This document shows, piece after piece, positions 1-6,974 of a stretch of DNA of 34,232 bases. The DNA is taken from NCBI GenBank assembly GCA_964640725.1, contig CAZXIJ010000034.1, forward strand, positions 1 through 34,232, in the 5' to 3' direction. The stretch is from CALHVX01 sp964640725. Lineage in GTDB: Bacteria; Pseudomonadota; Gammaproteobacteria; Pseudomonadales; Azotimanducaceae. How positions within the stretch are numbered: position 1 is the stretch's first letter; each line of letters begins with the position of its first letter. The notes beneath the pieces are model-generated. The model was given only the letters and a program-made list of their open reading frames with translations. It did not search any database and was not told the DNA's origin. A program made the translations under genes and the position numbers.

Positions 1-811
1 GGTCCGTGGCGGTTGTGGTTTTGACGACCAGCCCCGCGGCCTCCAGCCGCGCCAGCGCCGCGGCCGCGGCTTCGGCGGCAGCTGCAGCCGCTGTCTGCTG
101 CGCCTGCTCGAGTTCGGCGGCGCCCTTGGCCGCCGCCGCTTGCGCGCTCGCAGCGACGTCGTCCAAAGCTGCGGCTGGTACAGCTGCGGCAGGGTCTGGG
201 CTCGCGGGCTCGTCGGGGTCAGTCTGAATGTCTTCGGGCGCTGCCTGCCGGGGCACGGACGCGTCCAGGGGCGGCAACTGCGGCCATGGCTGCTGCGCAG
301 CCACCGTGCTCGTGGCGACGGCCCAGCTGGCACTGAGGGCGGCCCACTGCTCGTCGATCAGAGTTCTCGCGGTCAGGTCCCGGGGGGCATGTTCGGCCAG
401 GCCGTTGATCCGCTCAGCGGCCTGAATCAGTTCCTGGGCGCGGTCGAACAGGCTTTGCTGCTGCTGGCGAGCTTCTCGATGGGTCTTTTGCCGCGCCCTG
501 GCCTCCCGGTTGACCCGCTTGTTGCGGTTGCGGCTGGCGTGTTCGATCGCGCTCAGCGCGTCATCTCCCGCGAGGACCGGATCGGTCCACAGGGCGTCTT
601 CGAGATCGCGCCGCTGCAGGTAGCCCTTGATGCGGGCAGTCACGTCCTGCCGGCTTTGCACCTCGGCAAGGGCATCGGCCATGGGCAGGGCTGCAAAGGC
701 GGCCCTGGCCTGAGCCTCCGGCGATGGCGGTTGCGCTTCTCGCGGCGGGGCCGCTGGCGGTTTCTGGTCCGCCGATGCCTTGCCGCGGGACTTCAGCCAG
801 CGAAACACCAT
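1..811 (-). CDS. DUF349-like protein, N-terminal part (runs off left edge)
   Basis: This reading frame opens at ATG 811 and runs without a stop to the window edge, giving 270 residues of a longer protein. It begins MVFRWLKSRGK, then has a Pro/Ala-rich stretch and a basic helical region (about 85-125) with the ASRNRNKRVNREAR motif. Next come a segment around an EQWAAL motif and a long Ala/Glu/Gln-rich coiled-coil-like region. The start and the 'RNKRVNR' helix resemble gammaproteobacterial DUF349 proteins, but the DUF349 repeats proper would lie beyond the edge, so the family call is tentative. An AGGA sequence sits about 8 nt before the ATG. The gene follows the CDGSH gene by about 10 nt and is probably the third gene of that operon. 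The function is unknown. Confidence 0.6.
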   Translation of the reverse strand, partial: MVFRWLKSRGKASADQKPPAAPPREAQPPSPEAQARAAFAALPMADALAEVQSRQDVTARIKGYLQRRDLEDALWTDPVLAGDDALSAIEHASRNRNKRVNREARARQKTHREARQQQQSLFDRAQELIQAAERINGLAEHAPRDLTARTLIDEQWAALSASWAVATSTVAAQQPWPQLPPLDASVPRQAAPEDIQTDPDEPASPDPAAAVPAAALDDVAASAQAAAAKGAAELEQAQQTAAAAAAEAAAAALARLEAAGLVVKTTTATD

Positions 812-821
812 GGTCTGGTTC

Positions 822-1061
822 CTATAGCGCGTTGTGGGCGCCGTCACACAGCGGCGTGTCGGCGGTGCGTTTGCAGCCGCAGAAGTAGACCGTGCGGTCC
901 TTGTCGGCGGTCCAGGTCTGCGGCGTCAATCCGGTGCCCTCATGCGAGCCGTCGCAGAACGGCTGCCTGGCGCTCTTGCCGCAGGCGCACCAGAAATACT
1001 TCTTGCCGGCCTGCACCTCGACCGGATAGGGCGCCTTCTGCGCGATGGTCGGTTCGCTCAT
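822..1061 (-). CDS. Twin-CDGSH iron-sulfur protein
   Basis: A 79-residue protein with two CDGSH-type 2Fe-2S motifs: CACGKSARQPFCDGSH and, near the C-terminus, CGCKRTADTPLCDGAH. Each has the C-x-C-x2-(S/T)-x3-P-x-C-D-G-(S/A)-H pattern, whose three Cys and one His bind a labile 2Fe-2S cluster. No membrane anchor is seen, so it is probably a soluble cytoplasmic redox or cluster-transfer protein. The ATG at 1061 is chosen because GAGGAA lies 6 nt upstream and because it overlaps the crotonase stop as ATGA, which suggests translational coupling. A longer frame reaching 1256 lies wholly inside the crotonase gene and is not needed. The physiological partner is not known. Confidence 0.93.
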   Translation of the reverse strand: MSEPTIAQKAPYPVEVQAGKKYFWCACGKSARQPFCDGSHEGTGLTPQTWTADKDRTVYFCGCKRTADTPLCDGAHNAL

Positions 1062-1915
1062 GAAAACTTCCTCGGTTGCCACCAGGGGTAGAACTCGGGC
1101 ATGTCCTTGGACACTTTGTTGGGAAACTCCGGTGCCCGCTTTTCCAGAAAGGACTGCACGCCTTCGGCGGCGTCGGCACCCCGCCCGAGCTCGTAGATGC
1201 CCCGGCTGTCGATCTTGTGGGCTTCCATGGGATGGTCGGCGCCCAGCATTTTCCACATCATCTGCCGGGTCAAAGAGACCGAGACGGCGGAAGTGTTGTC
1301 GGCGATTTCCCGGGCAATGCCCCGGGCCACGTCAAGCAGCTCCGCACCGTCATGCAGGCTGCGAACCAGGCCGCCGCTGTGGGCCTCGCTGGCCGGGAAC
1401 ACGCGGCCGCTATAGCACCATTCCAGCGCCTGGCTGATGCCAACGACCCGGGGCAGGAAATAGCTGGAGCAGGCTTCCGGCACGATGCCGCGCCGGGAGA
1501 ACACGAAGCCGAACTTGGCGCTATCGGCTGCCAGGCGAATATCCATAGGCAGGGTCATGGTTGCGCCGATACCGACCGCCGCGCCGTTGATCGCGCCGAT
1601 GACCGGCTTGGTGCAGTCGTAGATGCGCAGGGTCAGCTGTCCGCCGCCATCCGGGTGCAGGCCGCTGGCCCGGTCGTCCCGACCGTCGGCATTAAAGGTT
1701 TTGCTGCCCGCCGACAGGTCCGCGCCGGCGCAGAAAGCGCGGCCCGCACCGGTCACGATGATGGCCCGTACGGCATCGTCAGCGTCCGCGCGATCGAGCG
1801 CATCGATCATTTCCTTCATCATGACGTGCGTGAAGGCGTTCATGCGATCGGGACGATTCAGGGTCAGGGTGAGGACCCCGTTGTCGATCTCGTAGAGGAT
1901 GGTTTCGTAGCTCAT
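1058..1915 (-). CDS. Crotonase-fold enoyl-CoA hydratase/isomerase family protein
   Basis: A 285-residue crotonase superfamily protein, close to the usual family length. The oxyanion-hole motif GRAFCAGADLS and the second motif INGAAVGIG are present, so it should bind and polarise an acyl-CoA thioester. By hand alignment to rat enoyl-CoA hydratase, the two hydratase glutamates (E144, E164) correspond to Thr and Phe here. A Glu remains in the RRGIVPEACSSY motif. It may therefore be an isomerase, hydrolase or variant hydratase rather than the standard beta-oxidation enzyme. AAGGAGAA precedes the ATG. It is the first gene of an operon with the CDGSH and DUF349 genes and is divergent from the acyl-CoA dehydrogenase run. 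The substrate is not determined. Confidence 0.93.
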   Translation of the reverse strand: MSYETILYEIDNGVLTLTLNRPDRMNAFTHVMMKEMIDALDRADADDAVRAIIVTGAGRAFCAGADLSAGSKTFNADGRDDRASGLHPDGGGQLTLRIYDCTKPVIGAINGAAVGIGATMTLPMDIRLAADSAKFGFVFSRRGIVPEACSSYFLPRVVGISQALEWCYSGRVFPASEAHSGGLVRSLHDGAELLDVARGIAREIADNTSAVSVSLTRQMMWKMLGADHPMEAHKIDSRGIYELGRGADAAEGVQSFLEKRAPEFPNKVSKDMPEFYPWWQPRKFS

Positions 1916-1986
1916 GCGTTCTCCTTCGCGGCCAGGACAGGCCCGCGCCTAGGGTACCATCGCCGGGAATCAGCAGGAGGTCGTGA

Positions 1987-3147
1987 ATGGGCGCGCGCGC
2001 AGCATCGCCGGCACAGGTTATTCCCGCAGCAGCACTGGCTCTGGTCGACAAGCACGGCGCGCAGGCGGCGTCGCGGCCGGAGGCCTGGTTCCGTGCCCTG
2101 GGCGCAGCCGGCTGGTATGCGCCGCGCTGGCCTGTTGCGCTGGGCGGCGTCGGCCTGTCGCGCACCGGCTTCTGGCATTGGCAGCGGTTTCTGGTCGAGC
2201 AGGGCCTGCCGGTGCCAGACGTGCTGGCCACCGAAGGGATCGGGCCGCTGCTGCAGGCCGCCCGGCAGCAGCGAGGCACGGACGATTTGCTGGCGGGCAT
2301 CGCCCTGGGGCGAGATCGCTGGTGCCTTGCGGGCTGGGATGGCCTGCAGCGGGACCCGATGACGCTCACCGATGCGCCTGCCGGCGCCGGCGCGCCGTTC
2401 CTGCTGCAGGGCACCCTGCAGCCCGTGCCGGAACTGCTCGGCGCCGATCGCGCGCTGTGTCTGGTGGCTGATCCGGCCAGCGGCGGGCCCAGCGCGGTGG
2501 CCCTGGCGCTGGCGCAGCCCGGAGTGGATCGGCGCCCGCTTCCCGGGCCCGTGGTGACCGATCCTGCCGGCCGCGAGCAAGCCCTGTTTGGCGCCCTCGA
2601 GTGCAACCAGTTGCCTGTGGGCGCTGCAGCCCTGCTGACGTTCCGTGGCGGCGGCGAGCCCCTTGCGGTAACCCTGCAAGCCTTTCGTCCGGCGCTGAAC
2701 CCGGCCCGAACCAGTGCTGCGGCGCTGACCCGGGAGCTTGCAGAGCTGGCCGAGCTGCTGGGAGAGCGGGGCACTTCGGACCCGGATTTGCGGGCCCGGA
2801 CCGCAGCGCTGGGCGTTGAGCGGGCGGCGCTCGAGGCCCTGGAGGCGCGCCTGGCCGGGCTGTCCGACACGGCGGAGCGCGAGCCCCTGGCACTCATGCA
2901 ATCGATCAAAGCGATGGCGCTGGCGAGCCGGATACAGGATGCTCTGGCGGATGCCCTGGGCTACGACCTGCTGCCCCAACCGGATGCGCTGCGGGACCAT
3001 AACCAGGGTCCTGTGAGCTCCAAACTGGCCGCTCGCAAGGTTCGCGAGCTGCTGGCCTATCGCGGTCTGGCAGCAGATCACGATCCCTGGGGCACCACTC
3101 GTGACGCCCTTGGCAACGTCCTCACGCCGGAGCCTCCCCAGACGTGA
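1987..3147 (+). CDS. Degenerate acyl-CoA dehydrogenase-like protein
   Basis: A 386-residue protein preceded by a strong AGGAGG site. The N-terminal half keeps acyl-CoA dehydrogenase features: the 'GAAGWYAPRWPVALGG' motif equivalent to the family's GW-x-P-x-x-x-GG helix region, followed by a helical segment ending in QGLPVPD. The middle and C-terminal parts are divergent, very rich in Ala, Leu, Arg and Glu, and lack the usual QxFGxPIG and HGGxG FAD-binding signatures. It lies 97 bp upstream of a PimD-type dehydrogenase on the same strand. In some CoA dehydrogenases (mycobacterial ChsE-type FadE pairs) two unlike subunits form a heteromer with one degenerate active site. That role here is inference from context. 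It may alternatively be a diverging, poorly active paralogue. Confidence 0.8.
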   Translation: MGARAASPAQVIPAAALALVDKHGAQAASRPEAWFRALGAAGWYAPRWPVALGGVGLSRTGFWHWQRFLVEQGLPVPDVLATEGIGPLLQAARQQRGTDDLLAGIALGRDRWCLAGWDGLQRDPMTLTDAPAGAGAPFLLQGTLQPVPELLGADRALCLVADPASGGPSAVALALAQPGVDRRPLPGPVVTDPAGREQALFGALECNQLPVGAAALLTFRGGGEPLAVTLQAFRPALNPARTSAAALTRELAELAELLGERGTSDPDLRARTAALGVERAALEALEARLAGLSDTAEREPLALMQSIKAMALASRIQDALADALGYDLLPQPDALRDHNQGPVSSKLAARKVRELLAYRGLAADHDPWGTTRDALGNVLTPEPPQT

Positions 3148-3171
3148 AAAACGCCCATTGGGCGTTGAAAT
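3148..3171. terminator. Short hairpin after the degenerate dehydrogenase gene
   Basis: AACGCCC (3150-3156) pairs with GGGCGTT (3160-3166) around an ATT loop, immediately after the stop codon. On the plus strand no T-run follows. On the minus strand the hairpin is followed by TTTTT, so the structure looks more like a minus-strand terminator, yet no minus-strand gene lies to its right. It may partly insulate the two dehydrogenase genes or may be a processing site. Confidence 0.3.
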
Positions 3172-3244
3172 CCCCTAAAATGCGCGACTGCATTTTTTCA
3201 CTTGCCCACGCGGCTTCACTCACTGGATTTATCGAGGGGATTCG

Positions 3245-4375
3245 ATGGATTTCTCATTTTCCGACGAGCAGACACTGCTCCAGGACAGCATCAGCAAGTT
3301 CCTCCAGAACGATTACGATTTCGAGGCTCGCCAGAAGGTGGTCAAGGAAGAAGAGGGTTTCTCCGCAGCCAACTGGAAGCAGTTTGCGGAGCTTGGCTGG
3401 CTGGCCATGCCCTTTGCCGAAGCGGACGGCGGTTTCGGCGGCGGTGCCGTTGAGTCCATGATCATGATGGAGCAGTTCGGCAAAGGCCTGGTGGTCGAGC
3501 CCTTCCTGCCCACGGTGGTCCTGGCCGGCGGCGCGATCAAGCACGGCGGCAGCGACGCGCAGAAGGCTGCGCACCTGCCGGGCATCATCGATGGCAGCAC
3601 GCAGGGCGCACTCGCTTTCGTTGAGCCGCAGGCCCGCTTCAATCTCGCCGACCTCAAGACCACGGCGACCGCGAAGGGCGACGGTTACGTCCTGAACGGT
3701 TACAAAGCGGTGGTTCTGAACGGTCCTGCCGCCAACCTGCTTGTGGTGTCTGCGCGCACCAGCGGTGATCAGCGCGATGAGTCCGGCGTCTCGCTGTTCA
3801 TCGTGCCCGCCGATGCCAAGGGCATTTCGCGCCGGGACTACCCGACCGTCGACGCCATGCGCGCGGCCGAGATCACCTTTGACAACGTCGAAGTCGGTGC
3901 CGATGCCTTGCTCGGCGACAAGGACGGTGGTCTTGCGCTGCTGCAGCGGGTTGTGGACGAAGGCATTCTCGCTGTCGGCGCCGAAGCCGTGGGCTGCATG
4001 GAGGTTTCCTACAAGGACACCGTGGAGTACTGCAAAACCCGCGAGCAGTTCGGTCAGCCGATCGGCAAGTTCCAGGTGCTGCAACATCGCATGGTCGACA
4101 TGTTCATGGAACACGAGCAGGCCAAGTCGCTGATGTTCATGGCCGCCATGCGTCTGGACGAAGGCTACGATGACGAAGCTCAGAAAGCCGTCTCGGCCTT
4201 CAAGGTGCAGGTCGGCAAGTCCGGTCGTTTTGTCGGTCAGCAGGCGGTGCAGCTGCACGGCGGCATGGGCATGACGGAAGAGCTGTCGATCGGTCACTAC
4301 TTCAAGCGGCTGACCACCATCGACACGCTGTTCGGCAACGTCGACTTCCACCTCAAGCGCTTCGGCGCGCTCTAG
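3245..4375 (+). CDS. Acyl-CoA dehydrogenase, pimeloyl-CoA dehydrogenase small-subunit (PimD)-like
   Basis: A 376-residue FAD-dependent acyl-CoA dehydrogenase with all three regions. The N-terminal helical domain carries DFSFSDEQTLL and the GLAMPFAEADGGFGGG-type motif near residues 51-67. A middle beta-domain spans about 120-225. The C-terminal helical domain has KTREQFGQPIGKFQVLQH (264-281) and LHGGMGMT (337-344). The C-terminal end, HYFKRLTTIDTLFGN, is typical of PimD-like and FadE28/29-like subunits. The place of the MCAD catalytic Glu (YEGT) is LFGN, so the base must lie elsewhere or in a partner subunit. GAGGGG sits 6 nt before the ATG. It is co-directional with the upstream degenerate dehydrogenase and with a hydrolase gene 8 bp downstream. 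It should oxidise an acyl-CoA at C2-C3, passing electrons to ETF. The acyl substrate is unknown. Confidence 0.9.
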   Translation: MDFSFSDEQTLLQDSISKFLQNDYDFEARQKVVKEEEGFSAANWKQFAELGWLAMPFAEADGGFGGGAVESMIMMEQFGKGLVVEPFLPTVVLAGGAIKHGGSDAQKAAHLPGIIDGSTQGALAFVEPQARFNLADLKTTATAKGDGYVLNGYKAVVLNGPAANLLVVSARTSGDQRDESGVSLFIVPADAKGISRRDYPTVDAMRAAEITFDNVEVGADALLGDKDGGLALLQRVVDEGILAVGAEAVGCMEVSYKDTVEYCKTREQFGQPIGKFQVLQHRMVDMFMEHEQAKSLMFMAAMRLDEGYDDEAQKAVSAFKVQVGKSGRFVGQQAVQLHGGMGMTEELSIGHYFKRLTTIDTLFGNVDFHLKRFGAL

Positions 4376-4383
4376 CGGCGCGC

Positions 4384-5295
4384 GTGGCGCGCTGGGACAA
4401 GGCGGCGCCGGCCGCCATTCCCGAGTGGTTCTTCGAGGCGGTAGAAACCCCCGCCTCGGACCATACGGTCGAGGTCGACGAATGCGATGTGCACTACCGC
4501 CTGTGGGAAGGCGAGGGCCGTCGCGGGCTGCTGTTCGTGCACGGCATGAACGCGCACGCTCGGTGGTTCGACTTTATCGCGCCGGCTTTTCGTGATCGCT
4601 ACCGGGTGGCGGCCATCGACCTGACTGGCATGGGCGATTCCGACTATCGCTACGATTACAGCCCGGCGCTGTTCGCGCAGGAAATTCGCGCCGTCTGTGA
4701 CGACGCGGGATTTGGCGACGACGTGCTGATCGCAGCGCACAGCTTTGGCGGACGCATGGCGCTGGAAGCGGTTAACCGCTGGCCGGAACGCTTTGCCGGG
4801 CTGGCGCTGCTGGACGCTGGCGTGCGGGATCCGGAATCTCCGGAGATCGAGCGGCCCCCGATGGGCGGCAGCAGCAAACTCTATCCGGACCGGCAGACTG
4901 GCGAGGCCCGGTTCCGCCTGCAGCCGCCGCAGGATTGCGCCAATGACTACATCCTGCGCTATATCGCGCGGCACTCGCTCATGGCGATCGATGGCGGCTT
5001 CAGCTGGAAGTTCGACGACGACCTGTACCAGTCGCTGGTCAAGTTCGCGGGCGATGACAACCTGGAACGGCACTTCCAGAGCCTGCAGGTGCCGCTGCAC
5101 ATCATGATCGGTGCGCAGAGCATGCTCTACAGCGAGCGCGATGTGGCCTACATGGCTGGCCTTGTGCCGGCAGCGCTGCAGCCGGTGGCAACCACGGTGC
5201 TGGCGCATGCTCAGCATCACCTGTTTCTGGATCAGCCGTTGGCGTTTATCGACGCGTTGGGCTCCGCGCTGGCGGGGCTGGGCGCGGCCGGTTAG
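4384..5295 (+). CDS. Alpha/beta hydrolase
   Basis: A 303-residue alpha/beta-hydrolase fold protein. It shows the HG oxyanion motif (FVHGMNAHARW, residues 51-61), the nucleophile elbow AHSFGG with Ser120, the DLTGMGDSD loop (79-87), and a C-terminal His in AHAQHHLFLDQP. The acid residue is not clear by eye, because the usual strand-7 position reads GAQSMLYSERD. The start is GTG at 4384, only 8 nt after the dehydrogenase stop, with no Shine-Dalgarno between, so translation is probably coupled. The N-terminal segment before the HG motif has the PEWFFEAV and VEVDECDVHYRLW pattern seen in relatives, supporting this start. Co-transcription with acyl-CoA dehydrogenases suggests an ester or thioester substrate in the same pathway. 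That is inference. Confidence 0.9.
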   Translation: MARWDKAAPAAIPEWFFEAVETPASDHTVEVDECDVHYRLWEGEGRRGLLFVHGMNAHARWFDFIAPAFRDRYRVAAIDLTGMGDSDYRYDYSPALFAQEIRAVCDDAGFGDDVLIAAHSFGGRMALEAVNRWPERFAGLALLDAGVRDPESPEIERPPMGGSSKLYPDRQTGEARFRLQPPQDCANDYILRYIARHSLMAIDGGFSWKFDDDLYQSLVKFAGDDNLERHFQSLQVPLHIMIGAQSMLYSERDVAYMAGLVPAALQPVATTVLAHAQHHLFLDQPLAFIDALGSALAGLGAAG

Positions 5296-5319
5296 CGCGC
5301 CCTGCGGGTCAACTGGTCC

Positions 5320-6078
5320 CTAGAAAACGGTATAGCCGCCGTCCACACAGACCTCCTGACCGGTGTGGTAGGTCTGCGACGGGTCTGCCAGAAAAGCGCC
5401 CACCGCTCGAAACTCCGAGGGATCCGCCCAGCGCCGCACTGGGGTTCTGCGGACTGTCGCGTCTCTGAACTTGTCGTTTTCGTAGCCGCCCCGGGCAAGG
5501 TCCGTGATGGTCCAGCCCGGGATGAGGGAGTTGACCCGGATCTGGTAGCGCGCAAAGCCCACCGCGAGGGCGCGTACCAGGCCATTGAGGCCCGTCTTGG
5601 CGGTGCCGTAGGCCTCGTTGCCCGCGGCGCCGTGAATCGACGAGGTGGATGACACCGCGACCAGGCTGCCGCCCTCGCCCTGGGCGATCAGGTGCCGGGC
5701 ACCTTCCCGCAGTGTCAGAAACACGCCGTCCAGGTTGGTCGCCATCACGGCGCGCCATTCCTCAAGGCTCAGATCAACGAAAGGCGTGCCCGTGCCGCCG
5801 CGACCGGCATTGGCAAACACGCCGTCCAGACGCCCGAAGCAGGCAAGGCTGTCGTTCATGGTGGCGACGACCTGCGCTTCGTCCGCGACATCACAGACAA
5901 AGGCCTGGGCGCTGCCGCCGAGCGCCTGGAGCGTTTCAACCGCTGCAGCGTTCTTGGCTTCGTCCCGGCCCCAGATCACGACTCGCCCGCCGGCCTGCAC
6001 GATGCCTTCGGCCATGCCGAGCCCGATGCCGCCGTTGCCGCCGGTGATGACGAATACGCGGTCTTCCAGTTTGATCAT
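5320..6078 (-). CDS. Short-chain dehydrogenase/reductase (SDR)
   Basis: A 252-residue classical SDR. It has the Rossmann motif TGGNGGIG (12-19), the cofactor motif CDVAD (62-66), ANAG (89-92), Asn115, Ser143/144, and the catalytic pair Tyr157 and Lys161 in YGTAK. It ends with the VDGGYTVF motif usual for FabG-like members. The residues after beta-2 (WGRDEAK) include an Arg, which is compatible with NADP(H) but not decisive. ATG 6078 is chosen over an upstream frame because AGGAAA precedes it and the Rossmann strand starts seven residues later. It is convergent with the alpha/beta hydrolase gene and follows the lipase-like gene on the same strand by 25 bp. The substrate is unknown. Confidence 0.94.
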   Translation of the reverse strand: MIKLEDRVFVITGGNGGIGLGMAEGIVQAGGRVVIWGRDEAKNAAAVETLQALGGSAQAFVCDVADEAQVVATMNDSLACFGRLDGVFANAGRGGTGTPFVDLSLEEWRAVMATNLDGVFLTLREGARHLIAQGEGGSLVAVSSTSSIHGAAGNEAYGTAKTGLNGLVRALAVGFARYQIRVNSLIPGWTITDLARGGYENDKFRDATVRRTPVRRWADPSEFRAVGAFLADPSQTYHTGQEVCVDGGYTVF

Positions 6079-6103
6079 GGTGTTTCCTGCTGCTGGCGCC
6101 AGG

Positions 6104-6856
6104 CTATCGTGCCGGGTCGTTCGTCGATGCGGGGGGACGGTTTTTGCCTGCCAGGGTGCTCGCGATCTCCATCCAGACGATCGGGTTGACGCCCAGGCCG
6201 ATGTGCGAGCTTTCGATCTCGACGTTGCGCGCCTGCGGGTTGTAGTGATCGATGGACGCTTGCCAGGCAACGATGGCGTCGCTCTTGCTGTAAATCGAAG
6301 TGACTGGTTGCACCAGCCCCTGGCGATTGCGGGCCTCAATGGCCTGCTCGTACTGGTCCAGGGTCATGCCCTGGGCGCGAGCGCGGGCGTAGGACGCACC
6401 GATGGAGGTGTACCTGGGGCCGCCGCGAATGGGGCTGCCCATGGTGATCACCTCGCGCACCTGCGGCGCATGGAGCCGGGCCAGCTCCCGGGCAATGACG
6501 CCGCCCAGGCTCCAGCCAATCAGCGTTTGCGGTGGCTCGCCCCGGTCTGCGGCGTCCTGCAGGCGCGCTCCGAGCACTTTGATGTAGTGGGCGACGCTGC
6601 CGCGGTTGGTGCCCAGGCCCCACTCATCTGTGTCGTAGCCCAGAAAGCGCAGGTACCCGCGCAGGGGCAGCATCGAAGTGCCCCCCGCCAGAAAGCCGGG
6701 CAGCAACAGGACCGGACGCCCGTCGCCCCGGGGCGCGGTCAGCAGCAAAGGGCTGAAGGCGCCCAGCGCCGCAAACTCGAAGGGGGCGCGGAGCTCCAGC
6801 CAGCGCGTTGCAAAGCCGGGTTTTTGGGGCGCGGGCGGATCGTTGCTGCGATTCAT
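6104..6856 (-). CDS. Lipase-like alpha/beta hydrolase
   Basis: An alpha/beta hydrolase of about 250 residues. It has the LLLPGF oxyanion motif (near 51-55), the elbow IGWSLGG with Ser116, an acid in YSKSDAIV (Asp193) and a His in IESSHIGLG (His218), so the triad looks complete. The arrangement, with a PGF motif and a GWSLGG elbow, resembles class 2-type triacylglycerol lipases and PGAP1-like esterases. No signal peptide is seen: the N-terminus is a Pro/Asn-rich stretch followed by an amphipathic segment. A GTG two codons upstream (6862) is an alternative start. It is upstream of and co-directional with the SDR gene and divergent from the beta-lactamase-fold gene. The natural ester is unknown. 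Confidence 0.88.
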   Translation of the reverse strand: MNRSNDPPAPQKPGFATRWLELRAPFEFAALGAFSPLLLTAPRGDGRPVLLLPGFLAGGTSMLPLRGYLRFLGYDTDEWGLGTNRGSVAHYIKVLGARLQDAADRGEPPQTLIGWSLGGVIARELARLHAPQVREVITMGSPIRGGPRYTSIGASYARARAQGMTLDQYEQAIEARNRQGLVQPVTSIYSKSDAIVAWQASIDHYNPQARNVEIESSHIGLGVNPIVWMEIASTLAGKNRPPASTNDPAR

Positions 6857-6974
6857 GGGCACTACTTCGTCGATTGCGCGCTGAGTTTAGCAGTGACCGG
6901 GCGATGGCGATGCCGGTATGACTTCCCCGCGGTCGCAGGCTAGCATCCAGTCTCCGGCGAACAGGTGCGAAACG

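Noticed and set aside
140..1063. Long plus-strand open frame (about 307 codons)
   Set aside because: It lies opposite the DUF349-like and CDGSH genes, has no recognisable motif, and its composition (Arg/Gly/Ser/Cys-rich) is that of an antisense shadow in GC-rich DNA.
1076..2362. Plus-strand open frame of 428 codons opposite the crotonase
   Set aside because: It is antisense to a clear crotonase and crosses into the next gene, without any motif of its own.
1912..3081. Minus-strand open frame of 389 codons opposite the degenerate dehydrogenase
   Set aside because: It has no domain motif and a Gln/Arg-rich shadow composition. The plus-strand frame has a strong Shine-Dalgarno and acyl-CoA dehydrogenase segments. 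It was considered because the plus-strand protein is itself divergent.
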